Positions 33,410 to 44,100 are shown, counted from the stretch's first letter. The stretch: DNA of 64,000 nt from Gemmatimonadales bacterium UBA7889 (GCA_002501085.1 DLRL01000056.1:1-64000), one strand, 5' to 3'. Program-made: numbers and translations. Notes: generated by a model not told the origin, from the sequence alone.

Positions 33410-34666
33410 CTAGGGGGAGTCTCCCTGTTCTGCTTCTGCCTGGTCTATTCCTGCGCGCAGCGCTGCGATTAAACGAGGTATCTCAGACTCCGGGGTCGCA
33501 CAGAGAGCGACTCGCACCGCTCCCTTAAGGGGTATCACATAGACGCCCATATCACGCATCACCGCGGCAGTCTTTTCACCGTCGGGAGTGAATACCACAA
33601 CAAAGAATCCGCCATCATAGCGAGGCACATCAAGCCCTGCAGCACCCGCAGCTCTATTAAAAGCTTCAACCCTTGTCCTTAAGAGCTCGACCAATTCAGC
33701 TCGATCAGCATCAGCGCGCTTACTCAATTCGGGGTCTACGAGTAAATCTGTTACAGCAAGTTGGCCCAGATGGTTGGAGTTCGACCACGTCGCTCGGCAC
33801 GTGAACCCCAGGGCATTCGCAAGCTTGTTCCTCTCTTCTTGATCTGGATGTAGTGCAACCAGTGACCCGATCCGAGCACCGTACTGACAAAAGGATTTAG
33901 AAGCTGTCCATGCCAGGAGCACTGTGGTCGTATCCAGCATCTTGGGGAGCGCATCAATCCAGAGGTCTGCGCTCTCCCCACCAAATCGGTGATAGGCCAG
34001 ATCAAGGAGTACAGCTACGGGCGCTTCTTTTCCTGCTTCACGAACCGCTTCGGCGATGCCCATCCACTCACCTGAATCCAGAGAGTATCCTGTCGGGTTG
34101 TGACAAGGAAAATTCAGGATCAGCAGCAAGCGTCCCTGGGTGTCTAAATGTTGACGGATTCCTCTTTTCATCGCTTCCAAGTCGAAACTCAGATCTGAAG
34201 AGAACATGGGAAAAGTGCTGACGTCTCTTTCCAGATGCTGCGCGATTACCGGGTACGGACCCCAGTAGTAGTCGGTCGTGAGCGCCTGGTGGCCCGGCTC
34301 TACAAAGTTCTTGATTGCTTGATAGATTGCGCCACTGCCCCCTGGAGTGGTTACTGCTACCGACTTCGACAAAAGATCTGGATGTTCCAGAAGGTCTTTT
34401 CTAACTGCTTCGAGGAAAGGCGGAGATCCAGAGATCGGAGAGTAGCCTGCTGCCTTACCAGTGGGTACACGGGCTATCGCTTCAGCCACACTCGGCATGA
34501 CTGCGATTTGACCCTCATCATCCATTAGGGCACCCATTGTCGCATCAAGGATCGACTCTCCGGCCTCTGCTCGTGCTCTAGCCTCACCATTTAGCCTAAA
34601 AATGGGGTCATTGCCCTCACGGGCCTGAGAGGCTGAGGTCAGTGCACTGCTGGTGTGTGTGGTCAC
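33410..34666 (-). CDS. aromatic/aspartate-type aminotransferase
   Basis: A 418-residue fold-type I PLP aminotransferase without an export signal. Motifs are TTPGGSGAIYQAIKNF, the substrate-binding NFPCHNPTGYS, VLLDLAYHRFG and the PLP Lys in WTASKSFCQYGARIGSL, which together resemble tyrosine/aromatic and aspartate aminotransferases. The C-terminal Arg segment is KGAVRVALCATPESEI. It starts with GTG overlapping the stop of the upstream MBL-fold gene (GTGA), so the two are coupled. It could supply the final transamination for Phe, but no sequence feature links it to the phe operon. Confidence 0.88.
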   Translation of the reverse strand: MTTHTSSALTSASQAREGNDPIFRLNGEARARAEAGESILDATMGALMDDEGQIAVMPSVAEAIARVPTGKAAGYSPISGSPPFLEAVRKDLLEHPDLLSKSVAVTTPGGSGAIYQAIKNFVEPGHQALTTDYYWGPYPVIAQHLERDVSTFPMFSSDLSFDLEAMKRGIRQHLDTQGRLLLILNFPCHNPTGYSLDSGEWMGIAEAVREAGKEAPVAVLLDLAYHRFGGESADLWIDALPKMLDTTTVLLAWTASKSFCQYGARIGSLVALHPDQEERNKLANALGFTCRATWSNSNHLGQLAVTDLLVDPELSKRADADRAELVELLRTRVEAFNRAAGAAGLDVPRYDGGFFVVVFTPDGEKTAAVMRDMGVYVIPLKGAVRVALCATPESEIPRLIAALRAGIDQAEAEQGDSP

Positions 34667-35670
34667 CGACTTTCACCTGGCAGGGTGCCATCGAGTTCAG
34701 CATAAACTTGTTCGATCGCCCGGGGAGCCTGACTCGTAAAAAGTGACCAACTCTCAAGATCCCCGAAGTTGGCCTGGATCTGGGCATCCTCAAGGCCGTA
34801 GCCCTCTTCGTACTGCTGAGTAGCTAGTTCGATGACACGGATCACCGCACGCCGATAAGTGTCTAGCTCTTCCTCGAGTACCGCAGAAGAGTCAACAAAA
34901 CCATGGCCCGGGACGTAGGTATCGATATCCATGGCTTGGGCCCTCTCGATCATTTCTACCCACTCCGAGGGATAAGCCGAGCGCATTGCTGGGAAGACTC
35001 GGTTCAGATAGGCCTCACTCATGAAAAGAATTTTTTCTTCAGGGAGATGGACTACGAGATCTCCACCAGTATGGGCACGTCCAAGGAAGAGAATCTCAAT
35101 CGTTCGGCCTCCGAGTTCCAATACCTCACGTTCGTCGATGATTTGGCTAGGGAGCACGATTGGTGGCGCGTTTACATCCCTGTTCGGTGCGTTGGCACTA
35201 GCCTCAAGTGTGGCCGATGAAGTAGGGTGAGCCAGAAATTCGGCGTCCGCGGGAAATGCTGAGTTACCGGCCGTATGGTCCCCGTGGTCTGAACATATTA
35301 CCACATGGGTTATGGGTTGATCAGTAATGTCAGCGATGCGGTCAATCATCCTCTGAGTTTCTTCCACACTACCCTGGCCGTCAGCAACGAGGACACCCTC
35401 ATTGGTTACGACGAACATGCTAACCGTCGCAAACCTCTCTTCGCCCGCAGACCTGAGCTGTTCGTATGAGTACACTCCGGTTGCAAGTTCTTTAATACGC
35501 GGGAAATCTCCATCAGTGTACCCGCGAGCATAGGGGTCTGCAGTCCGGATTACGTCCTCAGTTAAGACAGAATCAACGCGGTCCGTTGTTGTATCTTCTT
35601 GTGTGGATCCACCGCACGCCGAAGAAATGATGGCTACGGTCCACAGGAGGGGTAAAGCCCTAGTCGCCAT
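34663..35670 (-). CDS. MBL-fold lipoprotein with altered metal ligands
   Basis: A 335-residue lipoprotein (signal ends ISSAC). The metallo-beta-lactamase fold is clear: VSMFVVTNEGVLVADG, the ligand loop, FLGRAHTGGDLVVHLP, ILFMSEAYL and YVPGHGF. The canonical H-x-H-x-D-H loop reads S-D-H-G-D-H, so the first His is Ser, and the bridging Asp position reads Glu (FMSE). These changes weaken a standard two-metal site, so a single metal or a different role is possible. It is the first gene of a two-gene operon with the aminotransferase. Confidence 0.85.
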   Translation of the reverse strand: MATRALPLLWTVAIISSACGGSTQEDTTTDRVDSVLTEDVIRTADPYARGYTDGDFPRIKELATGVYSYEQLRSAGEERFATVSMFVVTNEGVLVADGQGSVEETQRMIDRIADITDQPITHVVICSDHGDHTAGNSAFPADAEFLAHPTSSATLEASANAPNRDVNAPPIVLPSQIIDEREVLELGGRTIEILFLGRAHTGGDLVVHLPEEKILFMSEAYLNRVFPAMRSAYPSEWVEMIERAQAMDIDTYVPGHGFVDSSAVLEEELDTYRRAVIRVIELATQQYEEGYGLEDAQIQANFGDLESWSLFTSQAPRAIEQVYAELDGTLPGESR

Positions 35671-35722
35671 GCTTGCATTCCATAGGTAAAATGATCGCGT
35701 AGACTAATTAAGAGGAACCACA

Positions 35723-36610
35723 ATGATGAATAAGAAACCAGTTGTCACTGCTTTAGTGGCATTTTTAGTCGCATTTCTTATAGCATTCGCTATGACGCGT
35801 GAGCAAGCACCTGCAGTTACTCAGGCAACTGATGATGCAGCGCTACAGGCTGAGTTGACTATGGAGCGGCCGATCGATGCCCTTAATTCGATCTGGATCG
35901 AAGAACTTACTTGGATCGAGATTCGGGATAGGATGGCTGACGGGACGAGCACCGTGATCATCCCAACTGGCGGCATCGAACAGAATGGTCCTTATGTAGC
36001 TATGGGCAAGCACAACTATGTCCTTCAGGGAGCTTGTGAAGGAATCGCCCGTGAGCTTGGTAACGCACTATGCGCACCAATAGTGAAGCTTGTCCCGGAG
36101 GGTGGTATAGAGGAGCCGACCGGCCATATGCGTTATCCGGGCACCATTAGTCTTCGAGAAGAGACATTTCAGGCGGTCCTGGATGATGTTGCGAGCAGCC
36201 TACAAGCACATGGCTTCGAACATATTGTGTTCATCGGTGACAGCGGCGGAAATCAAGATGGGATGGCGGTAGTGGCCGATCGGTTTAATGAGCGTCAAGG
36301 AAAATCTACGGCCCACTATATCCCTGAATTCTACGACAACGCCGGGGTGCAGAGAGTCATGGAAGAAGAGTTCGGGATTTTTGAGGAATCCGAGGGCTTT
36401 CACGATACGTACTGGCTTACCGCCATGCAGATGACTGTGGATCCCTCTTCGGTTCGCTACGAGGAGCGGGTCGCTGCCGGTCGTGCCTCAATTAACGGGG
36501 TTTCAATTGCCCCGCTCGAGAAGACGATTGAGGTAGGTACGAGGCTCATGCAGTATCGAATAGACAATACATCACGCCTGATAAGGGCTGCGATCGAGGG
36601 TGCCCACTAA
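35723..36610 (+). CDS. exported creatininase-family protein, copy 2
   Basis: A 295-residue paralog of the gene at 18439-19290. The N-terminal hydrophobic stretch (VVTALVAFLVAFLIAFAM) lacks a clear cleavage site, so it may be a membrane anchor. The opening RPIDALNSIWIEELTWIEIR matches copy 1 almost residue for residue. The metal region reads GIEQNGPYVAMGKHNYV and the loop reads GDSGGN, so the same His, Asp and His substitutions occur as in copy 1. Shared changes in two distant copies mean they are an established subfamily. GAGGAA lies before the ATG; the MBL gene is divergent, 52 bases away. Confidence 0.87.
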   Translation: MMNKKPVVTALVAFLVAFLIAFAMTREQAPAVTQATDDAALQAELTMERPIDALNSIWIEELTWIEIRDRMADGTSTVIIPTGGIEQNGPYVAMGKHNYVLQGACEGIARELGNALCAPIVKLVPEGGIEEPTGHMRYPGTISLREETFQAVLDDVASSLQAHGFEHIVFIGDSGGNQDGMAVVADRFNERQGKSTAHYIPEFYDNAGVQRVMEEEFGIFEESEGFHDTYWLTAMQMTVDPSSVRYEERVAAGRASINGVSIAPLEKTIEVGTRLMQYRIDNTSRLIRAAIEGAH

Positions 36611-36655
36611 TCGCTTGTGAGTAGTGAAAATTGGGTGAAGGCGGCCCCCCCCTTG

Positions 36656-37492
36656 CTAGCCTCCCGCCTTCCATAGGTCGTAACGCATTCTAAGCGTGAT
36701 CACAGGGTTCCCATTCTCGTGTGGCTCGATGTCCTCATCAGTCGCGCTGATATACATCGCGTAGTCACCATCATTGAATGACGCTCCCTCAGGATCATCT
36801 GTATCAGCTTGGAGGATATATGCGACATGCGCATTCCGGCTGTCGCAAGCCGCATCGGGAACGGGCTCTGTTTCACAGGTACAACGCACGTCCCCGCCCG
36901 CCCCATCGGCTCCTTCCATGGCTGCCATCACTCGGTCAGCGAGTGACCCGTTCTCTGCTTCGAAGGCTCGCGCTGCGTTATGCACAACTGCATCCGAAGC
37001 CAGAATATTACCCTGAACCGAGTAGTATATTTCGGTATCTGTGACGCGACCCTGCTGTGATAGTGATGCAGCGCTATTACCGCTGCCAGAAAAGCCAACT
37101 GATCGGCCCTGCATGTCTACGATACCAAATTGGCGTCGCTCAATGGCTGGATCTTGTTTGAGGAGTTCCAGGATCTCAGCTGGATGGGCTCCAGCTTTCA
37201 TTTGGGCATAGATGAGTTGCTGGTTTTCTCTTGTACCGTCGACACCGGCCTGTGCGGCTGCAACACCAATCCCTGGCAGTACGATTGCCTGGATATCCAT
37301 AAGACCTTTCGCGGGAAAGCCAGCGAATCTGCCCTGAGCAACGCATGTTGCTGAAGCAATCACAACCTGTCCCGTTCTAGCGTCTACTGCGATCACTGAC
37401 CATGTGGCGGATAGCGAGGTCGGCAAGAGTGTGCAGGCAGCGATAAATAAGACCACCGCTTGTCTCAAATGTTGTATGATTCTTATGCTCAT
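36656..37492 (-). CDS. exported DUF1028 Ntn-hydrolase-like protein, copy 1
   Basis: A 278-residue DUF1028 protein with a Sec signal. Cleavage before ATWSVIAVDARTGQVV would expose the conserved N-terminal strand. DUF1028 has an Ntn-hydrolase-like fold and the hallmark GIVDMQGRSVGFSGSGN and VQGNILASDAVV segments are present. The Cys-rich insert RCTCETEPVPDAACDS is extra. The C-terminal region is a beta domain (VITLRMRYDLWKAGG). The ATG at 37492 overlaps the stop of the metalloprotease gene (ATGA) and sits right after GGAG, so it is translated by coupling. The substrate is unknown. Confidence 0.88.
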   Translation of the reverse strand: MSIRIIQHLRQAVVLFIAACTLLPTSLSATWSVIAVDARTGQVVIASATCVAQGRFAGFPAKGLMDIQAIVLPGIGVAAAQAGVDGTRENQQLIYAQMKAGAHPAEILELLKQDPAIERRQFGIVDMQGRSVGFSGSGNSAASLSQQGRVTDTEIYYSVQGNILASDAVVHNAARAFEAENGSLADRVMAAMEGADGAGGDVRCTCETEPVPDAACDSRNAHVAYILQADTDDPEGASFNDGDYAMYISATDEDIEPHENGNPVITLRMRYDLWKAGG

Positions 37493-40026
37493 CTCCACTC
37501 TCCATCGATCCAAGTGCACCAGGGCTCAAGGAGTCCGAGCCAATCCATAGCTGGTTGTCCGATTGGGGCTCCTGGAGGAGCACTCACCGAACTCGGGATT
37601 TGTCCTGAATCATAAGGCCTTCCGAGAAATCGCCTTATGTCAAGCTGGAGTAGCACAGAAGTGCCAGAAGGCTCCATCTCCGCAAGGCGACCGGCCAAGG
37701 TCCTAAGTGCCAATATCGACTGCGCTCTCACCTGCATCATTGGCGCGGTTTCCGCTAGTGATTTCACCCTTTCAATTACTACGCCAGCAACCGTATTCCT
37801 GATCTCATTCTCGTAACTGTTGTTTGCTTCTCCCTCAAAAGCGGCCTGGAAAAGTCTTTGTAGGACATCGTTCAAACCCGGCATCGAAGGATCCAGCATC
37901 TTCTGTTCCACCAGTCTCGCTGCTCGGTCTGCCGTGAGGATGTTGTTCACGGTGTGGCTTGCCGCTACGAATGCAGGTGTGAGCGCATCAAAGGCGGAGC
38001 CAGTATAGCGCGGGAAAAGCTCTCGTGTCCTGCCGTATCCTGGGGGTCTTGGAGGAATCGCCTCGAGAACTGAAGTCGGAAGCGCTAACTCGCTAGGAGA
38101 AAGAGTTCTCATTAGAGCGTCCAATGCTCGATTTTGATACTCGGAAGCAATATGCCAGACAGGTCTCAGGCCATCACCTCTAGCCGCATAGATGTAGCCC
38201 ACCCCACCCATTACCGATGCAGTGGATTCCACCTGATATCGATGATGTAGATACAGAGGTACTAGTACCTCTTCGATCGTTGCCATGGGCATTCCGTTCT
38301 TGATGGCTGCCTCGCCGAACCGGGACATGGCGACTGATCTCACATCCATCATTCGGTCCAATTCATCAGCCATGTCAGTGCCATTCGCCCATTGGTCTGC
38401 TTGGGGCGTTGTCTGGACATCCTGGTTTGACATATAGCGCACATCATTATCCCAGGCGTCTTCAAGAACTTTTATCAGGGCAGCTTCGTCATCTCCCCCA
38501 CCGATGAAGTCTTGATACCCGAAAGTGACAGCGGCCTTATCCCAGTCACCGATCCCCACATCGTAGACCTGAGAATGGTCTAACGAGCCATCACCATTAA
38601 GGGTGACGAGGGGATGTGGGTAATCCATCACTGAGATACGACCAGCAGTGCTATTGTAGTAGTTGTGGCCTAACCCGATCGTATGCCCCACTTCATGTGC
38701 CGAAAGCTGGCGGATCCGGGCCAGCGCCCATTCGGCGATCTCGGGCGTCTCTTCATCGCCTGCTGTATAAGGAGAGAGTAAGCCCTCGGCGATCATGTAG
38801 TCCTGCCTAACCCGGAGTGAGCCAAGAGTCACGACCCCCTTAATAATTTCTCCAGTGCGAGGATCGGACACTGATCCGCCGGTACTCCAGCCTCGTGTGG
38901 AACGGTGTACCCAATTGATGACGTTGTAGCGAGCATCCAATGAACTAATGCTGTCTGGCCTCAGTGTGACTTGGAAGGCATCACGATATCCTGCTGCCTC
39001 AAAAGCCTGATTCCACCACCTAGCTCCGTCCAGAAGGGCGGAACGAATCGGTTCTGGAGCCCCAGGGTCTAGGTAGTAAATAATCGGCTCCACAGGATCA
39101 CTTACCGCTGCAGATGGATCTTGCTTTTGAAGCCGATGGCGCCGGATAAAACGCTGGGTCATTGGTTCGTCGAGGGGTACTGCATAGTCCTGGTAGCTCG
39201 ACGATCCGTAGCCAGAACGCGGATCGAACATCCGCGGTTCGTAGTCATCATCTGGAAGTTGAACGAATGAGTGGTGAACACGGATGCTTGCCGCTTCGCC
39301 GGTCGAGGCAACGCTACCTACACCTTCGAATCCGCCCCCACCTCTCCCGCCACGGCCACCACCACCACCTGATTGTTGGACGAAGGTGAGTTCTACTTCC
39401 AACTCTGTATTTGTCGGAAACGAGTTTGTCATGTCCATGTAGACTGAGCTTCGGCTGTTATCTAACTGGTACGTCCCTGGACTCATCCTTTGGCCGGCAT
39501 TCGTAGCATCTCTAATTAGAAAGTCTGTCAGATCAACGAGGACGCGCCCGCCCGTTTCTGCAGCTGGGGTAAAGCTCCAGAGGATTGATCTCGCAAACGC
39601 ATCTCGCACTGCTTGCGTCTCAGACGGGTTGTCACTGTTCGCCCTGAAACGATAATTGGGCTGAACCATTAAGATTTTACGACCTACCCGTTCAAACTTG
39701 ACGATTCTTGAGCCACGTAGGGCCCCACGGTCGAGACCGATATCATTTGATCCGAGTCCCGCACCAAATCCAGCAAAATGGATCATTTCTTCATCAAGTT
39801 CCGGAATCTCCATCCAGAGCTGACCGAGGCCGGCGTCCCAGTACAGGGGGAGAAACCCCTCAAGGCTATCCATACCATCGGTTCTCTCCTCAATGGTAGG
39901 GAGATCCCCCATGCTTTGATCCCCACTGCTGCCTCGTTGAGCAGAGAGTGGGTTTGATAACACACTCGCCAGGAGTGCAACTATGACGAAGAACTTTAAA
40001 GAGCGCTTAGATCCTACTGAGGTCAT
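37489..40026 (-). CDS. exported zinc metalloprotease, DUF5117/DUF4953 type
   Basis: An 845-residue secreted protein with a signal ending NPLSAQ. The zinc motif HEVGHTIGLGHN (HExxHxxGxxH) lies about mid-protein, giving a metzincin-type site, followed by SVMDYP with the Met-turn. The N-terminal 300 residues are the DUF5117/DUF5118 region, with a Gly/Arg-rich loop GGRGGRGGGGFEG near residue 225-240. Such proteins are common large secreted proteases of Bacteroidota and Gemmatimonadota. AGGAGGA lies just before the ATG. It is the first gene of an operon with the DUF1028 gene. Confidence 0.92.
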   Translation of the reverse strand: MTSVGSKRSLKFFVIVALLASVLSNPLSAQRGSSGDQSMGDLPTIEERTDGMDSLEGFLPLYWDAGLGQLWMEIPELDEEMIHFAGFGAGLGSNDIGLDRGALRGSRIVKFERVGRKILMVQPNYRFRANSDNPSETQAVRDAFARSILWSFTPAAETGGRVLVDLTDFLIRDATNAGQRMSPGTYQLDNSRSSVYMDMTNSFPTNTELEVELTFVQQSGGGGGRGGRGGGGFEGVGSVASTGEAASIRVHHSFVQLPDDDYEPRMFDPRSGYGSSSYQDYAVPLDEPMTQRFIRRHRLQKQDPSAAVSDPVEPIIYYLDPGAPEPIRSALLDGARWWNQAFEAAGYRDAFQVTLRPDSISSLDARYNVINWVHRSTRGWSTGGSVSDPRTGEIIKGVVTLGSLRVRQDYMIAEGLLSPYTAGDEETPEIAEWALARIRQLSAHEVGHTIGLGHNYYNSTAGRISVMDYPHPLVTLNGDGSLDHSQVYDVGIGDWDKAAVTFGYQDFIGGGDDEAALIKVLEDAWDNDVRYMSNQDVQTTPQADQWANGTDMADELDRMMDVRSVAMSRFGEAAIKNGMPMATIEEVLVPLYLHHRYQVESTASVMGGVGYIYAARGDGLRPVWHIASEYQNRALDALMRTLSPSELALPTSVLEAIPPRPPGYGRTRELFPRYTGSAFDALTPAFVAASHTVNNILTADRAARLVEQKMLDPSMPGLNDVLQRLFQAAFEGEANNSYENEIRNTVAGVVIERVKSLAETAPMMQVRAQSILALRTLAGRLAEMEPSGTSVLLQLDIRRFLGRPYDSGQIPSSVSAPPGAPIGQPAMDWLGLLEPWCTWIDGEWR

Positions 40027-40083
40027 GCGGTCCTCCTAGATATTTCTACTACTGGATTGTCTTATGGGCACGCTTGAGCGCTC

Positions 40084-40506
40084 TTAGCGAGAGAAATTGA
40101 TGGTTGCATCGAGCATCTCACCGCAGTCCGCGATCTTTACGGGCCCCGATATGTTCGCTCCGTGTTCCGAGATCGTTAGGGCACCGTCCATGGTGCCGCC
40201 ACTGCACCCAGTGGCTGGGTTGTTTCCGTATGCGATCCCTACAGTAAGCTGGTCGCCTACTAGGGTCCCATTAAGTGTGCCGTTGATCTGGATTGGTCGA
40301 TTCACTGAAACTGTGCCAGTAACCGTCCCCCCAGGTTGGGTGCTGACTCCTATGGTCCCTGTCATCGTCAGACCGGCTACCATGAGTGAGCCGGAATAGT
40401 CGCCGTCAACATTGTAGGGGTATCCGGCATCTCCAGGTCCCAGTGAACCAGCACAGCCCGCCACGAGCCCGGCCAATACAAGAAGCCCAGCGGTTCGAAT
40501 TCTCAT
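40084..40506 (-). CDS. small beta-rich lipoprotein of unknown function
   Basis: A 140-residue lipoprotein (signal LVAGCAG). The mature part is almost all beta strands rich in Thr, Gly and Val, with repeated T-x-T-G-T-x-x-V turns, and one Cys pair (TGCSGG, ADCGEM) that could form a disulphide. It resembles small calycin-like or autotransporter-passenger-like barrels, but I do not recognise the family. GAGGAT precedes the ATG by seven bases. It follows the next lipoprotein gene by about 100 bases. Confidence 0.7.
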   Translation of the reverse strand: MRIRTAGLLVLAGLVAGCAGSLGPGDAGYPYNVDGDYSGSLMVAGLTMTGTIGVSTQPGGTVTGTVSVNRPIQINGTLNGTLVGDQLTVGIAYGNNPATGCSGGTMDGALTISEHGANISGPVKIADCGEMLDATINFSR

Positions 40507-40613
40507 CTAAAAATCCTCAGAGAGAGTCAACATGGCTTCCCTCAATAATAAGGACCCCACCAAAGAGTCGAATGTAGATCGGACTGGCACGATGTGCGGT
40601 GACCTCTCGCCGA

Positions 40614-41063
40614 TTAGTTGACCGTAAACGTTACGGTATCAACAATCCATGGCTGAAGTGGGATGTGGATTCCATCTGCTACCACGGCAATGAGTCGGTG
40701 TTCTCCGGGGGCTACACCCTCAAACGTGTCCTCAGACGAGCCATCTCCCATGTGGATGATGCTACCCGGTATAGTCGGAACCGGCTCGCCAACTCCTGTC
40801 AGGTCAGCATCTAGATACAGGTGATGATGACCTGTCCCGGATGTCATGTCCCCTGCAGGCACGATCGGGAACCCAGCAACCTGTAGGCTCACGGTAACAT
40901 TCCCACCCATTACCTGAGATCCTGTAGCGGGTTGAGTGATCGTGACTGTCCCAATGGGAGCGTCACTGGCGGGATCTGCATCGGTTTCCGCTGGTGGCGT
41001 ATCACCGCAGGCTAACAACGCTATTGTGAGAACTGCGAGGCTAAGCTTGCGGGAATTATTCAT
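40614..41063 (-). CDS. DUF4399-like lipoprotein
   Basis: A 149-residue lipoprotein (ALLACGD). Residues 38-149 match DUF4399: the strand VTITQPATGSQVMGGNVTVSLQVAGFPIVPAG, the His-cluster TGHHHLYLD, HMGDGSSEDTFEGVAPGEHRLIAVVADG and the terminal VTFTVN. The triple-His motif is the family hallmark and may bind a metal. Its role is unknown. No ribosome binding site stands out. It lies downstream of the giant M14 gene on the same strand. Confidence 0.85.
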   Translation of the reverse strand: MNNSRKLSLAVLTIALLACGDTPPAETDADPASDAPIGTVTITQPATGSQVMGGNVTVSLQVAGFPIVPAGDMTSGTGHHHLYLDADLTGVGEPVPTIPGSIIHMGDGSSEDTFEGVAPGEHRLIAVVADGIHIPLQPWIVDTVTFTVN

Positions 41064-41105
41064 TGCAGGATGGGGAGGAGAGGGGTTGGACTATACTATC
41101 TTGCG

Positions 41106-44100
41106 TCAAAAAGGGTATGATCGGGGCCCGTCCCGCAAGGGCATCCGCCTGGGGTTTCGATCAACGCTGCTTTGGTCTTCATCCTCATTTCCCGGAGGTC
41201 GTGGTCGATTCATCCTAAGGGATACGCCTCCGAAGAAGTGTGAGCCTGATCGGCTGACCTTGTGGTCTCCATCATTCAGGTAGTCGAGGATCGCTTGGTC
41301 CCATGAGAGGCCTGCTTTTCCTACTAATTCCATCCATGGACCATAGGCAGTTTCATCCGGCGCTTCCGTTGTACCACTCCAGATTGTTATGCGAGGGTTG
41401 TAGCCACCTCCGCCTTCACCGCTTGAGCCCTTGAGGGGCATCTGAATCAAGACGCTATCCGTCATGGGGAGCCTGAAAGTTTCTGGATCAAAATTGGCCC
41501 CGTAGCGTCTATATCGAGCGTAGTTACGCTGGTTCATCTCGAAAACTTCTTGATTTGAGTTGATGCCTGACGTGATGTAGTCTCGAATCTGGAACGCGGC
41601 TTCCTTATGGCGGGGGAAACTTGGATTGTCTATGAAGCTAAAGCCGGGCATGAACCAGCCTTTGTTGAAGCCCCAGTTACGTTCTGTCACTCGCCCACGT
41701 CTGACGAGCCCGGTGTATTCACTGAATAGTTGCACGACCTGGTGGCTCGGGTAGCCGTGCGGGTTGAGGAAGATGTCTGGGAGCCAGGTAGCCCAGAGTT
41801 TCCCTCTGACAGTTGATTCCGGGTAGATCGCGTGATCATCATTTCCACCGGAAGTCGCATCCTGCCCGAGAGACCCAAGGTATCCAGCGTGGAGGATGTA
41901 ATCGGGATTTGTTCTATAGAGGTCGTACGCTAGTTGTGCACCGTCCGGGTTCGTGAATGGATGTACGATCACGTTGACCCGGTTGAGTTTTGCCCGCTGC
42001 ACAGAATCAGTTAGGAGCAGCTCCGCATGACGTAGCACGTGGCTAGTCGATGAAACCTCATTCGCATGCTGCCTCGCCGAGTAAACGACCGTTGGTTTGA
42101 ACGTGGTCGCCTTGACGTGCGACCAGTGTGTGGCGGAGACCAACGGCATAAGGTCCATCGCCCAGATTTCTTTGCCGAGGTAGGAGTGACCGACTCTGTA
42201 AATCGAGGCTTCGTCAAAAGTAGCCGCCATTTTTGCAATCATCTGGTGACCCTCGGGAGGAGGGATCGGGGTATTCCACTGAACAATGCGGTCACCCTGA
42301 TACGACCAGTTCTCAGGCAATAGGCTCCGCCATTCGGCGAGTGGATTTGGCGATCCGTTGCCGTCGAGTGTCACGGTTCGTCGGGAGTTGGGATCCTGCT
42401 TGTGAGTCCACTCTGCCCAGATCTCGATTGAGCCTAGGCCATGGTAAGAGAGTGCCGTGCTATAGAGGCCCTGGCTACGTAGTGACTCAATTTCCTGAAT
42501 GGTTGCTTCTATTTGTGCGGCTGAGACCATGCTTCGGTCAACGGCTTCTGGAGCCGAGAGAGTGATGAGGCTGTCACGTGCGTCTAGATCCGTGTCGACA
42601 CGCACTCTTAGACCTAGATGTTTCAGTCCACGCTCATTTTCATGGACCTTAGCTAGTCTAGCAGAAGGTCGCTCAAGTCCTGTCTTCGGGATATCAAGGC
42701 GCTCTTCGCCCATATCGCCTCCCGCTTCCTGATATTCCACGATGACCGCAGGGCGTGATGTGGCAAAGCCGGTGAATACGATTTCGGCTGTAGCTGCTGA
42801 ACCGTCCGATTTAGGATACATACGAGGTATGACACGTCCGGGGAACGTCAGCCCCTGCCCGCGTGAGTTCCGCCCTAGGATATCGAAGAACTCGATTGTT
42901 CCGAAGTAAATTTCTTCGTGCAGGGCATCCATTGGTGCATGGATTTCGTTATCGATGCCCAGCCGGTAATCGGGCTCACTCATTGCCATCTCGACTGTCA
43001 GTGACCCGAAATAGGGGGCGTCACCACTGCCACCGTTCGGTATCCCCTCGTGTAGTTCCATCACATAGTCATAGATGGCCGGGAGGACCTCGCCTTGGTA
43101 ATAATCCCAAAAAGCCTCTGGATCGGTCACGATTCGTTCATCTGCGATCGTTCGGTCACCAGCAGTAGCCTTTAGCCACCCGGTGGTCACCCTGACCTGC
43201 TCGTAGTCTTGGAATCGATCAAAGTATGGGCGAAGAACCCATTTTGGATCAAAGCTCTCGTTCAGAACGTCAGTTCCTGACTCGTTTGTTACATGAACTT
43301 CGTACGTAGGACCTTCGGTTACTTGTTCAAAGCGTATTTGATTGAGCTCAAGACCAAGATCGCGTGCGAATACCTCATCGATCGGGAAGATCTCGTGCAG
43401 CCAACGGACCGGGGTATTAATCGCTTGCTGTGGCCAATCCTCTGGAGGGTCATTTCTCCGAAAACTGATGACAATCTCTCCCAGGGTGTGGCCTTGGAGT
43501 TGTGGTGCGATCACTTCTTCGAGCCACGAATACCCTTGTTTGAACGCAGAGAGGATATGCACTTCCGTGTTGGCAGGGTCAGCCCCCGCTTCAATCAATG
43601 TTTGCTGGGCTTCACTAGCGATTTGGGCACGAAGCTCAGGGGGTTCACTCAAACGGGCTTCTACACGGATCGGTTGACCTGCCGTCGCTGCCGGGATGAT
43701 TGTTTCTCGGAAGAGAGACCAAAAGCGGTCAACCTCGGACGGAAGTGTCTTCGTCTCTTCAAAGATTGTGCCGGCTTTTTGGACGTCTCGATCGTCGATT
43801 AAGACTTCGAGATTATCTGTGCCCAGGCTAGAGGAAGCTCTCGCCCGCACGTACTCGCCCAAGCCATCTTCGGCTTTTTCAACCGACATGAGCACACGAG
43901 CTGAAGAGACTGTGACATCAGAAAGTTTTTCTGCAATACGATCAAGCTTGTACAAGCCAATTGCTGCTTGTCCTACAGGCGAGTGCCCAGAGAGCGCGTC
44001 CCAGACTTCTTGCTCAACGTCATCCACGGTTGGCCGGTCTTTCCCGCGTTCATCGAGATGAGGAAAGGTCAAAGCGACTTGCTCTAATGCTCTCAGGGCA

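Noticed and set aside
36637..36671. GAAGGCGG/CCGCCTTC hairpin with a C8 run between convergent genes
   Set aside because: It could weakly stop the plus-strand transcript, but there is no T-tract and half of it lies in the neighbouring gene's coding end.
39318..39372. Gly/Arg-coding low-complexity stretch
   Set aside because: It is an in-frame Gly-rich loop of the metalloprotease; a similar Gly run occurs in the S9 peptidase at about 48,510.
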